Below, one piece after another: positions 21,501 to 31,469 of a stretch of 64,000 nt of DNA; positions within the stretch are counted from its first letter, which is position 1; every line of letters begins with the position of its first letter. The stretch is from assembly GCA_949775045.1 (NCBI GenBank), contig OX459103.1:17096807-17160806 (forward strand), given 5' to 3'. Made by a program: the position numbers and the translations under genes. This stretch comes from Metridium senile. Taxonomy: Eukaryota > Cnidaria > Anthozoa > Actiniaria > Metridiidae. The notes beneath the pieces were generated by a model. The model saw only the letters and a list, made by a program, of their open reading frames with translations, did not search any database and had not been told where the DNA came from.

Positions 21501-24500
21501 CACACCATCAGACATCATCGTATAGCGAATTTGGCGATTCTTTTCTGTCATCAAACCCATTCTGTCCAATGGAGCAAAGCAATGGCATCAGAAGTAATGT
21601 TGATGATTGATTGGTGATCTGTGTATGTGTAGTCTTGAGAAAGATTGTTAATTGGTGTTGGTTTATTTAATGGTAAAAATAGTCAACAAATATTAATTAA
21701 TCCTCAGTTAGTTAGTTTATATAGCTTTCATAGGTGAGCGTGGTGTTTACAAGTGTTGGTATTGTGATGCAAATTTGCCAACCATTTTAACAATAGATTT
21801 TTTTAGTTGAACCCAGGTGTAAGTGATGTTAATATGGATGTGTGTTGTCTTGAGAAAGTTCCACTGTTCTTGTGTGTGTATATGTCTGACATTTTCGCTC
21901 AGATGATAACTATACTTCTGCTCTGGTTGGGTAAATACACCCTTTCCGAGAAACTTTGTCAGCCGTGAAGTGAAAAGCCTACAAGGTAGTAGCGCAGGCC
22001 GGGGACTATGGGTAACCTATGTAAATTTTTTTAGGACACAGGGATTTCATGGCCACATTGCTACACTTGCCAATATGTTATTGAGAAATGTCCATTTTGA
22101 CTAATTATCAAACAACAAGAAAGTCGTTCCAAATGCACATTTGGTTTCTGAACTGATCCATGATCCTTTGCGCCACTAGCTTGTTTACTTTTTGACGGGT
22201 GACAAAATTTCTCGGAAGGGGTGTATCAGGGTTTTCCAATAATTTTTCATTCTTTCCTTCTTTCGTTGCAAGATACTCTCCTTGAAATGGGTTCAACAAA
22301 ACATAGCAGCATTTGGTGGCAACCCGGACCAGGTGACCATCTTTGGAGAGAGTGCCGGTGGAATGAGTGTCTCCAGCCACCTCGTCTCCCCACTTAGTAA
22401 AGGCTTGTTCCATCGTGTTATTGCACAAAGCGGGTCATCAGTAAGTCAGTATAGCTGCAGCAGAGTTACATCAACTAAAGGACTAGAAGTGTTAAGCAAA
22501 GCAATCAATTGTGATGACCAGGATGACAAGTTACTGGATTGTCTCACAAAGAAAAGGTATACGTATCAAATAAGCCCTAAAGGGTTTTTTTAGTATTCAG
22601 TTAGCTCATAGGGAAAACTCGAAATACACCCCTAATAGACAAGAGTAGCCCTTTTTAAAGGGCGTGACACGAATGGTTTTCAACATCTAAGGGGGCTTTC
22701 ATTGATTAGTGTCTGGGGGGGGATCGCCATAATCACCTGTTGTCTTTTCCAAATATGACCCCCACCCCCTTCTTGGTTGGCAAAAATATAGTTAATCAGC
22801 TAGTTAGTCCCAGTCAATCAACTCAGTGAGTCAATCAGCTCATTGAGTCGCTCATTGAGTCGGTCGGTCAGTCGGTCGGTCGGTCGGTCGGTCGGTCATT
22901 CTATTAATTAACAAACCATTGTTTTAAGAGCAAAAACAAATTATACTGTAAACATAATTGGAAATTTATGCAATCAGTCATTTCATCAATCAATTAATGC
23001 AATTAATCATTCATTCATTCATCTATTCATTCATTCATTCATCCATCCATTCCTCCATCCATTCATTCATTCAATCAATCATTCAATCCAATTTAAATTA
23101 TGTATTATTTTTCAATGTTAACAGCTTTAAGGATATACTAGCTGGCCAAACCAACCTGACCAATACGATGATGATGGCTGGTCCAGAGTTTCTTACAAAA
23201 CCCATCGTCGATGGTGAATTCCTTTCCGACCATCCTAAAATCCTTCTTAAAAATGGACAAGTAAACAAAGCGGACGTGATGCTAGGAATCACTGCAGACG
23301 AGGGAGCTTTTGTTGCAAAGATGTACATGATGGATAAAACCGTCAATGAAGAGCTAGTTAGGACCGTTGTTCGACTATTTATACTGATGTTTGGTCTCCC
23401 ATCCTCACTCACGGAAGATGCGATTATGATGGAGTACCTGGACCGTAGCGACCTCAACAACACTGACAAGCTACGTCAAATCGCCATGGATACTTTTACA
23501 GATTCAGTATTTCTGGCGCCGGCTGTGGACGAGGCAAACCTACTCGCCAAGGCTGATATTCCAGTGTATTTCTATGTAATGGACCATCATCCTCACGCAC
23601 CTAGGTTAGTATCTTTTATTAGTATAAATACAAAAGTGATTATACAATATTGCGCACTCTGATTGGTTTGCTATCTAGGATTATCAGCCGATAATCACCT
23701 TTTCGGACAAAATGGCTGCCAGTAGTCGTTTTGTCACTATTAGCGAAGATGAAATTGAAAACTTTCGTCACTTTCGCGTGACGGTCTCGCATTTAAAAAA
23801 TAAAATATTTTCACTTCCAATGCTGTTTCCTTCTTTCTTTTTTGAAATAAAAAGTACAAAATTCTATTTAGGAACCATACACGTTTTGAGCTTCAACAGG
23901 GCAAAACCCTCGAATTTTGCACGGGACTCTATACTTTCTTTTTGCTAAATTGAAAGAACCTACAAAATCTGCGTTATATCAATTTTTTTTTGAAAAGTTA
24001 ATTTTTCTAAAGTACAAAAAAATAGATTTTGTAGTAGTTTTTGTCCGACAACATGCGAGTTTTGAAAGCACTTAAAGGACTAAATATGACAGATCAAGGT
24101 ATTCCTTTGTCGTTTATTCAAAACTATCCATGTTGTATTTTAGAATTATTCATTATTCATATAACTGACATTCAACTCTGTGTTGTAAAAAAAACAAATT
24201 GCACATTTTCTGTCCTGTAATTGATCATAGATCGCGTCAAAAATGTTCAAAACTTTGCAGTGAAACCACTCGCTACGCTCGTGCTAAGAGTGCATGGACT
24301 GCAGCTCTGATTGCGACCAGTTTTTAAAACAGGTTTACATTATATTCTAACAGGTTTCCTGCCTGGCTGGGTGCGTATCACGGTCTTGACCTGGCTTATA
24401 CCTTTGGTCTTCCATTAAAGAAATATATCATAGGCAAGGACCTTGGGTTTTTTCTACCCGGCAACTTCTCTGCTCTCGAAGAAGGTTTTACCAGATACTG

Positions 24501-25208
24501 GATGCAGATGTGGACTAACTTTGCTAAATATGGGTATGTGACTTTCAGGTTATTTCGCTCGCGCACTTCCGGTTAGTATAAGCCAATCAGAAGCATTTCT
24601 CGCCAACAGTTCCCAAGATGGCGTCGTTCTAGAGAGTTGTTTCCCGTGTTAACCCTGTATAAATACATTAAAATAACTTAATATTAAAAAGTCCTGTTAC
24701 TTGGATAATAAAAGTTCACTGCTGCTGTTCACTGCTGCAAAGGGCCTTTTGTCCCGCAAGGTTGTAAATGGTCCCTATCATTGCAAGCTCAACGTTCGTC
24801 TCGTTTCAATGTAAAGACCAGGCTACCTTTCAAGATGGCGCAGGGAACTGTGAAGGGGAGTATTGTATTTAATGCTCGTTGAATTCTCATCTTCATTGCC
24901 AATTATGTCTGAGGACATGTGACAAATAGAAGAATGATGAAAAACGCTGTACTCTATATGTTTATTAATATTTTCATTCCAGAGATCCAAACGGTGCTGA
25001 TCACATGCCAGTCACGTGGCCACAATACAATCATGAGCATGCGCATCTACGTCTGTCTACCCATCCCAAGATACAACGCGGTCTTCGTCAAAGGAAAGTT
25101 GAGTTCTGGACCGAGTTTTTCCCCAAACTGACTGGAACCGAGCTGCATCAAAGCGAGTCTAGTGATACAAAAACAAAGGAAGGAGAAAAGCAAAAAGAAG
25201 AACTTTGA
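18541..25208 (+). CDS. Carboxylesterase gene B (six exons), ER-type
   Basis: Exons 18541-18865, 21099-21352, 22273-22556, 23125-23604, 24354-24533 and 24983-25208 join in frame to 582 residues. Architecture, phases and most residues match gene A. Visible features are a signal peptide ([18 protein letters not shown]), cysteines in GPMCPQ and SEDC, HGGAF oxyanion motif, Ser220 in FGESAGG, Glu347 in TADEGA, His457 in GAYHG, and a C-terminal KEEL. It should hydrolyse carboxylic esters in the secretory pathway, probably the ER lumen; substrate unknown. Exon 4 is the most diverged from A, around the acyl-pocket side after the Glu, hinting at a changed substrate. In-frame ATGs upstream (18370, 18481) would bury the signal peptide, so 18541 is preferred. 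Gene B lies 2.9 kb downstream of A, a tandem duplicate. Confidence 0.9.
19116..19522. mobile_element. TIR element with a perfect inner hairpin (intron 1 of gene B)
   Basis: Ends TATAGAGGGGACTGGTTAGG and the diverged complement at 19500-19522. Inside, 19159-19223 is a 65-bp hairpin with arms of about 31 bp starting CCCTGCTAGCAGAGTCTTCC. Confidence 0.65.
19559..20875. mobile_element. TA-type TIR element split by a nested insertion
   Basis: Left end TATAGTCAAACCAG and right end CTGGTTTGACTGTA. Inner sequence such as AAACTTGCTAAACCTAGT matches the uninterrupted copy at 48275-48683 (about 409 bp). The extra length here is the element at 19628-20457. Confidence 0.75.
19628..20457. mobile_element. 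Nested non-autonomous DNA transposon, about 830 bp
   Basis: Terminal inverted repeats of about 65 bp, starting ATCAATCTCGAACCCAGAGC and ending with the complement at 20457, near-perfect. They include GCAGTGCCGAGCAACGTATA. No transposase frame inside. The ends resemble the 97-bp hairpin at 25856-25952. Confidence 0.8.
20890..21072. repeat. (ATTC/ATCC)n microsatellite before exon 2 of gene B
   Basis: Impure tetranucleotide array directly upstream of the exon 2 acceptor at 21098, matching 11300-11405 in gene A. Confidence 0.9.
21353..22272 (+). other. Intron 2 of gene B, holding repeat fragments
   Basis: Contains single copies of the TCTTGAGAAAG module (about 21630 and 21850). A segment at 21727-21810 reads [17 protein letters not shown] and matches 56185-56260 and, more loosely, 28215-28290. 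No independent gene is visible. Confidence 0.5.
22800..22900. repeat. Short (GTCG)n/(GTCA)n array in intron 3 of gene B
   Basis: About ten GTCG units with flanking GTCA/GTTAGTC traces, in the same intron as the giant array of gene A and the compound satellite of gene C. A second ATTC-type array lies at 22985-23090 just before exon 4. Confidence 0.85.
23620..23860 (+). mobile_element. Crypton-like first-exon element in intron 4 of gene B
   Basis: Shares the segment around GGTTTGCTATCTAGGATTAT and ATAATCACCTTTTCGGACAA with 7350-7440. Encodes [18 protein letters not shown] from ATG 23712. The frame then diverges. It starts 16 bp after the exon 4 donor. Confidence 0.5.
24540..24735 (+). repeat. 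Dispersed repeat encoding a MASFERV-like start, copy 1
   Basis: Matches 53908-54110 over about 190 bp (ACTTCCGGTTAGTATAAGCC, then CAAGATGGCGTCGTTC). In the second copy the ATG opens [13 protein letters not shown]. Perhaps another transposon-family promoter plus first exon. In intron 5 of gene B. Confidence 0.6.
24751..24870. mobile_element. Half copy of the GGCGCAGGGAACTGTGAA hairpin MITE
   Basis: Right half only: CATTGCAAGCTCAACGTTCG through ATGGCGCAGGGAACTGTGAA. The left arm is missing. Full copies are at 27494, 28993, 29387 and 55533. Confidence 0.75.
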
Positions 25209-25387
25209 ACTGGTGACTTGTGATAACTATTTCGCCCGAAAGCCTCGACTTCAACCCATTGTTCAAAATCATTTGCATATAACTGTAATAACAGCTATTT
25301 ATCTTCTATTTCATGGATATAGTGTGTGCGCTCTATATATATACCTAGTTCAAAAATCGTCGCAAACAAAGCCACAGTCCACGCTCT

Positions 25388-25630
25388 AAAGTCTGCAAAG
25401 GATGTCGGTATTTCTTCTCTTGTTATCGATTTATTCATAGCATATTTTGGTTGTACGTGTTTGTGTTATATGACCATAACAAGTTGTTGTTGTGGTAGAT
25501 ATAAATATAAATATTTCTTCAACATAACAAACGTGCAATGAATCACAAATTAAGTCGATGTCACCGACATCCTTTGCAGGCTTTAGTGTGGTCTGTAGCT
25601 TCGGCTGCGACAACGATTTTTGAAATGGGT
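25388..25630. mobile_element. TIR repeat downstream of gene B
   Basis: Ends TCTGCAAAGGATGTCGGT and ACCGACATCCTTTGCAGGCT are inverted. Inner sequence (TTATCGATTTATTCATAGCA) matches the complement of 8180-8365. An AATAAA near 25767 could serve gene B polyadenylation. Confidence 0.6.
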
Positions 25631-25724
25631 GTATATCGCATATTTAATTAATTTGAAGTTGACCTATATTTAATCTTTGGGTAGCGAGATAAAAATCGGA
25701 AATAATTTCAAGGCGGGATCTACT

Positions 25725-26267
25725 CACAGGCAGCCCAACAATTCTCTTTGAGGAATTTTTTTAATGACAATAAAGTTATTTTTAACCGCGCGCCGAGCAA
25801 AATAAATATTGAGCGCGCGGGTGGGGTTCCTGTGGTATATTTGTTTGAATGAGCGCAATCTCGAGCCCATAGTCTGTCCGGGTCAGCGGTGTTTTTCCCC
25901 CGGCGAAAACAACCGCTGACAGGGAGCCGGACGGACTCTGGGCTCGAGATTGGAATGTGCGCGGATGGGATTCCTGTGGCTTTTTGAAAGCAATTTTTCG
26001 GTCGCGCGGAGAGTCGCGCGGAATCGCACGTACGTCAAAATACCTCCCTCAGCTCTTCAACACCGCACGACTTTGACGAAAAATTGCTTTTAAAAAGCCA
26101 CAGGAATCCCATCCGCGCGCATTCAAACAAATACACCACAGGAACCCCACCCGCGCGCTCAATGATTAACAAAATATTTTATTCCAATATGGCGCTCGGC
26201 GCGTGGTTAAAAATAACTTTATTGTCATTAAAAAAAACCCTCAGATAGAATAGTTGGGCTGCCTGTG
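25725..26267. mobile_element. Long inverted-repeat element with nested hairpin
   Basis: Arms of more than 200 bp: CACAGGCAGCCCAACA at the left end and its complement at 26250-26267, with matching inner blocks such as GGGATTCCTGTGGCTTTTT. The left arm is interrupted by the 97-bp element at 25856-25952. GC-rich core with several GCGCGC stretches. Confidence 0.85.
25856..25952. mobile_element. 97-bp hairpin MITE nested in the left arm
   Basis: Begins CAATCTCGAGCCCATAGTC and ends GGGCTCGAGATTG. Flanked by near-identical 9-bp repeats GAATGAGCG (25847-25855) and GAATGTGCG (25953-25961). The uninterrupted right arm shows the empty site. Confidence 0.8.
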
Positions 26268-26729
26268 ATCTACTACGAAAATACAAAATGATTTTTGTAA
26301 TATGAACTTAATTCAGTTTGCATGTGATTTATTAGTCGTTCCTATTTTTCAATAAATATTTGTTTCATTCTCTACGTTAGTGGAATACAGTAAACACCCG
26401 CGTAAGGAACCTTTATTTTTTTAAAGTCTGGCAAAAAAAGGTTCTTGTATATATAAAGGGGTAGTTGTTGGTTCTTTAGGCAAAACAGGTTCTTAATTAA
26501 GTTCTTAATTCAAAAATTAAAAATCAAAAATTAAAGCTGAGCCTAATTTACAGTGATTTGTATGGGGGAATTATTTATTTTTTAATTAAGCTACAAAATA
26601 TCACAGGGAAAGAAGCAACGGCGCCCCCACCCAACAGCGAAGGGAGAGGGCCCTGGAAATTTTAAACGACGTTGGAAAGAAAGAGGAATCGAAAGGGGAA
26701 TAAAAATTAAACTGGTTTGAGGTGGGGAC

Positions 26730-27000
26730 ACCACAACAGCGTAGGTGTATAATTTACACGCGTAAGATGGCGCCAATTATACACCTAATTCAAAAAAGGT
26801 TGAAGTGGCGTACGGCGATTGCACGACCGAAAGGAACTGTGGGTATTACGAATTTCTTCTTATTCCTTTCTAAATTACCAAAACAATGCCTCGATCAACC
26901 GATCGCAGCGAAACCTTCGAGACACCTATTTAAGGTCGATCATCGCTGAACTATGGAGGCATTATTTGGGTAACTCAAAATGTAATATTTTGCTTCCGAA
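26730..27000. repeat. Degraded relative of the CACCTAATT element
   Basis: TACACCTAATTCAAAAAAGGTTGA followed by GGCGATTGCACGACCGAAAG matches one arm of 61382-61524. The other end is not recognisable. The rest of 26270-27490 is AT-rich and shows no gene. Confidence 0.55.
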
Positions 27001-27493
27001 ATAATAAGCCCGAGATTAAATTAATTAATAATTATCTCCTCTTTCAAAGTAATTAAAACATCTTCAATAATATATCAAGCTAACTGTCAAGTCTAGCCTC
27101 TGGCTATTACAGTTAGCTACTACTATTGAATCTGTTTCAATTAAATATTGTCAAATAAAATTGTAAAAATATGTAGTAAATAAAGATGAATTGAATTGAA
27201 TTGAGATTCACCATTATTATGATAATTATAATCACATAACTTTATGTAATTATTTCTTTATTTCATCATCGTCTTCATATTTTGTATTACACTAAATTAA
27301 ATCGATGTTGTTTAAAACTTTACCAACATAAAACGATGAGGAATGTCCTTATATAAAAAATATATTATAACCCTTAGGAACTAGGCCTAAATCTTCATGC
27401 ATTTTAAAATTTCTTTTATAAATACTGATTATATATGCATTGAAACGCGACTTCAAAACAGTCCATGTTTTTCACGAAAAATCAAGCGACAAG

Positions 27494-27704
27494 TTCCCTT
27501 CACTGTTCCCTGCGCCATCTTGAAAGGTAGCCGGGCCTTTGTATCGAGTGAGACGAACGTTGAGTTTGCAATGATAGAGACATTTTAACACCTTGCTGGA
27601 CAATTATTCACGTGTCTCTACCATTGCAAGCTCAACGTTCATTTCGCTTCGATGCAAAGGCCTGGTAACCTTTCAAGGTGGCGCAGGGAACTCTGAAGGG
27701 GACT
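27494..27704. mobile_element. GGCGCAGGGAACTGTGAA hairpin MITE, copy 1
   Basis: Inverted arms of about 90 bp (CTTGAAAGGTAGCCGGGCCT and complement) around a short loop. Confidence 0.85.
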
Positions 27705-27857
27705 ATCGAGTCGAAAGGCCCTCTCGCCTTCCAGTGCGTTTTGCTGGTTCAAACTCGAAGGAGTTCTCGCGTAAACTTTTGGACTGTTTTGCAGTTTACA
27801 CTAAAAAAGGTTCGCAAACACTTAAGCCATGAAATACAATCAAAATTGTTACCAACT

Positions 27858-28140
27858 AAGGGGCTGTTTATATGAAAGCAAGTTGTCCCTGCTAGCCGGG
27901 ATAACTCTATTGTTTTTAGTCCCTATGGGAATAGAAAATAAAATGGTTATCCAGACTAGCAGGGACAACTTTCCTTCATATAAACAGCCCTTATAATAGT
28001 CCTTTTAGAGGCTGGTTATATGAAGGCGAGTTGTCCCTGCTAGCCGGGATAACAATTTTTTTAGTCCCCAGGGGAACACAAAACAATAGAGTTATCCCGG
28101 CTAGCAGGGACAACTCCCGTCCATAAAGACAGCCCCTTAG
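27858..28140. mobile_element. Two tandem hairpins with GTTGTCCCTGCTAGCCGGG arms
   Basis: Copies at 27858-27992 and 28003-28140, each with 45-50 bp arms (GTTGTCCCTGCTAGCCGGGA) and ends AGGGGCTG. Separated by about 10 bp. The outermost ends also pair, so the whole 280 bp can refold as one larger inverted repeat. Confidence 0.8.
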
Positions 28141-28754
28141 TAACACACAAACACAGAGGAAACAATACCTCATTACAACTTTCTGTTAAGACAAAGCTTT
28201 GATAGTGGTTAATACAGTGAGTGCAGTGTTAACAAGTGTTAGTATTGTGAAGCCTTTAATTTGCCAACAATGTTCACAATAGATTGTTTAATTTTCCTTG
28301 TTCTAATAATGGTTGGTTAGCAAAACCATAACAAAATACGTCACTGTACGACCACCTGTCGTCACTAAAAAAACCTATTCCACAGTAGTATTCGATGTTA
28401 TTTCATGGATAAAGTGTTTGCGCTCTAATTAATTGCCTTGTTTCACCTATTATCATAAACCCGTCTATAATAGCCAGGCGTTGTCTAGCTTTGTATACGT
28501 TTTATCTAGTTGAGATAGGAATTAAGCGCACAATGTCCCAATATGCATGATTGCAGACGATAATATCGCCACTGAGATTACCGCTGATATCAGGTGACAA
28601 AATCGCTAGTATAAACGGACCTTGATAACGAGCCGCTCTATGGAATCACATCACCAATTTGTTTTGAGGATCACGTTATACCATTTACATGAAGCTGTTT
28701 CTATATATTTATGTAAAAATGGACAATGCTTTGGTCAATTCTAAATGGGTTTGC

Positions 28755-28970
28755 AGTGAGAATACTCGAACCGTGAACACTTTGATTTGTTTCGTTACTT
28801 CTACAAACCACATCCCATGATCGAATAGATTAGAAATAAGATTTATTATGAACACTTAGTGTATTTGAGCTCACTGCTTCATTTTTAGAGGTTTTGATGA
28901 AGTAGAAGGTTCAGAAAATAATAACATGGAAAAAGTCAAGTGTTCACGGTTCGAGTATCCTGAAAAGTAA
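28755..28970. mobile_element. TIR element with ACTCGAACCGTGAACAC ends
   Basis: Left GAATACTCGAACCGTGAACA and right complement at 28948-28970, about 216 bp. A partly degraded copy lies at 52820-53015, and a fragment of its inner sequence at 53533-53610. Confidence 0.75.
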
Positions 28971-28992
28971 AGCACTGTTACAATACACAATA

Positions 28993-29203
28993 ATCCCCTT
29001 CACAGTTCCTTGCGCTATCTTTAAAGGTAGCTGGACCTGGAAGCGATACGAACGTTGAGCTTGCAATGATAGAGACCTTTTAACACCTTCCGGGACCAAT
29101 TATTCACGTGTCTCTATCATTGCAAGCTTAACGTCCGTCTCTCTTCGATGCAAAGGCCTGGCTACCATTCAAGATGGCGCAAGGAACTGTGAAAGGGATT
29201 ATC
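28993..29203. mobile_element. GGCGCAGGGAACTGTGAA hairpin MITE, copy 2
   Basis: About 210 bp, arms of about 95 bp, with TTATTCACGTGTCTCTATCA at the centre. Confidence 0.85.
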
Positions 29204-29386
29204 ATTTTAGCAATTTGTCTCGGAAGACCGTTGCAGCGCAACTTTATGAATAATTGCACAGTGCGAGAGGCCGTCTTGCAATATTGTTGTTGCAGACACA
29301 AATTGGAGTTTAGGTCTACTTTTAGCAACAGAACTAAGCAACTTGCAACACCACATTTTCAAGCCAGCAAAGCTATTGAAAAATAG

Positions 29387-29602
29387 TCACCTTCCTAGTT
29401 CCTTGCGCCATCTTGAAATGTAGCCGGGCCTTTGCATTGAAGCGAGAGAGACGAACGTTGAGCTTGCAACGATAGAGACACGTAAATAATTGTCGGGCAA
29501 GGCGTTAAAAGGTCTCTATCATTGCCAGCTCGACGTTCGTCTCGCTTCGATGTAAAGGCCCGGACACCTTTTAAGATGGCGCAGGGAACTGTGAAGGAAA
29601 CT
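29387..29602. mobile_element. GGCGCAGGGAACTGTGAA hairpin MITE, copy 3
   Basis: About 215 bp, ending 75 bp past the stop codon of the multi-PH gene (29677, minus strand). It is probably transcribed as part of that gene's 3' UTR, since I see no AATAAA before it. Confidence 0.85.
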
Positions 29603-29676
29603 ATTACAGAGTGTTACAGCGCCGTTATTCATGTTGCACCATACGTGTTTTTGTGTAGATGTAGATGTACGTCTCT

Positions 29677-31469
29677 TCAAAACTTCGTGTCTTCGCCATC
29701 CTCATCTTCATCCAAAGTCAAGTCAATGATGCCTTCAAAAGCATCAGTGACTGCCTTGATAAACTCTGTCTGACTCTTCGTCAGTTCTTGTCTTGTTGGA
29801 GCAGGAACACTAGTAGCCTTGTCTCTTAGTACAACTACATCGCTATTATCAGGTTTGTCTATATCATCCAGGCTAGACTGTGCACAGTAGAAAAGTTTGT
29901 CCTCGATGACAGCTCCAACAGATACGATACAGTGATCTGCATTCTTCAACAAATCAACCGATTCTGAATCTTTGAACGATTGGATAGGCGAATGAGAAAT
30001 ACTTTCTTTGGACTGAGAATAATCTTTAGCCTCGGTTTTACCTTGAGGTTTAAGAAAATTTAATGATGTGCTGTTTTCTTGATGGATTCTTGATACAGAA
30101 TCTTTACTCGTTTGGATAGATATATCAGAAATACTTTCCTTAGACAGATCAGAATCTTTAGGATCTAAGTTATCTTGACGATTATGAATGTCTGGTGTTG
30201 AGTAGACTTCTGGTGTGTTTCCGGTTGAATACCTTCTATGATAAGGACTTGAATTTGCTGTACTATAACCTTGGCAGTCGGTGAACGACTCATCTTCGGA
30301 GCTGGATGGCCCGAAGTACGTATTCTGTTCCTCGCTACCGACTGATCCTCGACTGGGTGGCACTTCATCCTTCGATTCCATCTCGTTGAACTCGCTAAAA
30401 GCATCAAAGAAGACTTCTGATTGACGATTCGTGAGCGTGCTCGAACGACAATAACTAACGGTTCTCTCCTGCTCGGTTTCTTGATCACATTTAGAACAGA
30501 AATCAGAGATCTCAACCGCTTCTTTAGCACTGACCTGTAGCCCAAGGATGTCGCTTAGTAGTTCTTTATCGAAGGCAGCATCAGGGTGGTCCGCTATGCT
30601 AGTTTGACTAGACAGCGTGTCACTCCTACTGGTGCTACAGCTGGCGACCTCGTCTAGAAGAGCTTCTCCTACTATACCGGAATAGTCACTAGCAAAACTG
30701 CGTCGATCTTTGAGATTCGCTTCATCGAATGACTTTAAAGAATTGTGGTTGTTTAAGAAGAAGACATCTTCGAAGTCTTTCGACGAGCGTGCTGACCATA
30801 GAGGTATTTCTTTTGTCTCGCTGCTGTGTTTACGAAACTGGACATTCTCATAAAGGGTACCTAACTCATACTCTGAACTTCGTTTAGGAAGCATATCCAT
30901 AAACATACTCTCGTCACCATCACTTAATAAAGCTCTCTTCTGGAATTGTCTGTACTGCTGTTTACCTTCGCGAGAATTCAAGTCTATCTGTTCGACCGTC
31001 ATCGACGATAAAGTGTTACTACTCCCTTCAGGGGTACCCACAGTACCAACGTTTTCGTATATAGGTCCTGTTTCTTTAATGTTCTGATAAACGGGTTCTG
31101 TTTCTTTGGATAGACTTGCAAAGGTGTCATCCACAGCAGACCATGGGACTTTGAAAGACCCTAAGTCAATCAGACTGTCCGATTTCAGGGTATCGTCTGA
31201 AGTCTCCTCCTTTTCCTTCAAGTCCATTCTTTCAAACGTTTTTAAAATATCGTTTTCAGGACTTGTGGGCGTCAAGTCGTCTATGCTTTGTACTGATTCA
31301 GTACCAGCTGCAGACAAAGGTTGTATTCTTGAGAAGACACTGTCACTGGATATGTTAGATAGTGATCGTATAACACTCACTTCACCGTCGTTACTAATAT
31401 CACTGGCAACTGATGAAGACACTGACTGCACGGTCGGTGGTGCAAGGGTGTAACGTGTGGAAGAGGAGT
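29677..31469 (-). CDS. Exon 13 of the multi-PH gene: disordered signalling tail
   Basis: 1793 bp, 597 codons with stop, entered through acceptor TTTTCAG at 31470. Rich in Ser, Asp and Glu, with no folded domain I recognise. Tyrosines sit in SH2-type contexts (PVYQNI, PIYENV, TLYENV, NTYFGP). The last residues, IIDLTLDEDEDGED, match a SUMO-interacting motif: a hydrophobic core followed by acidic residues. Confidence 0.88.
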
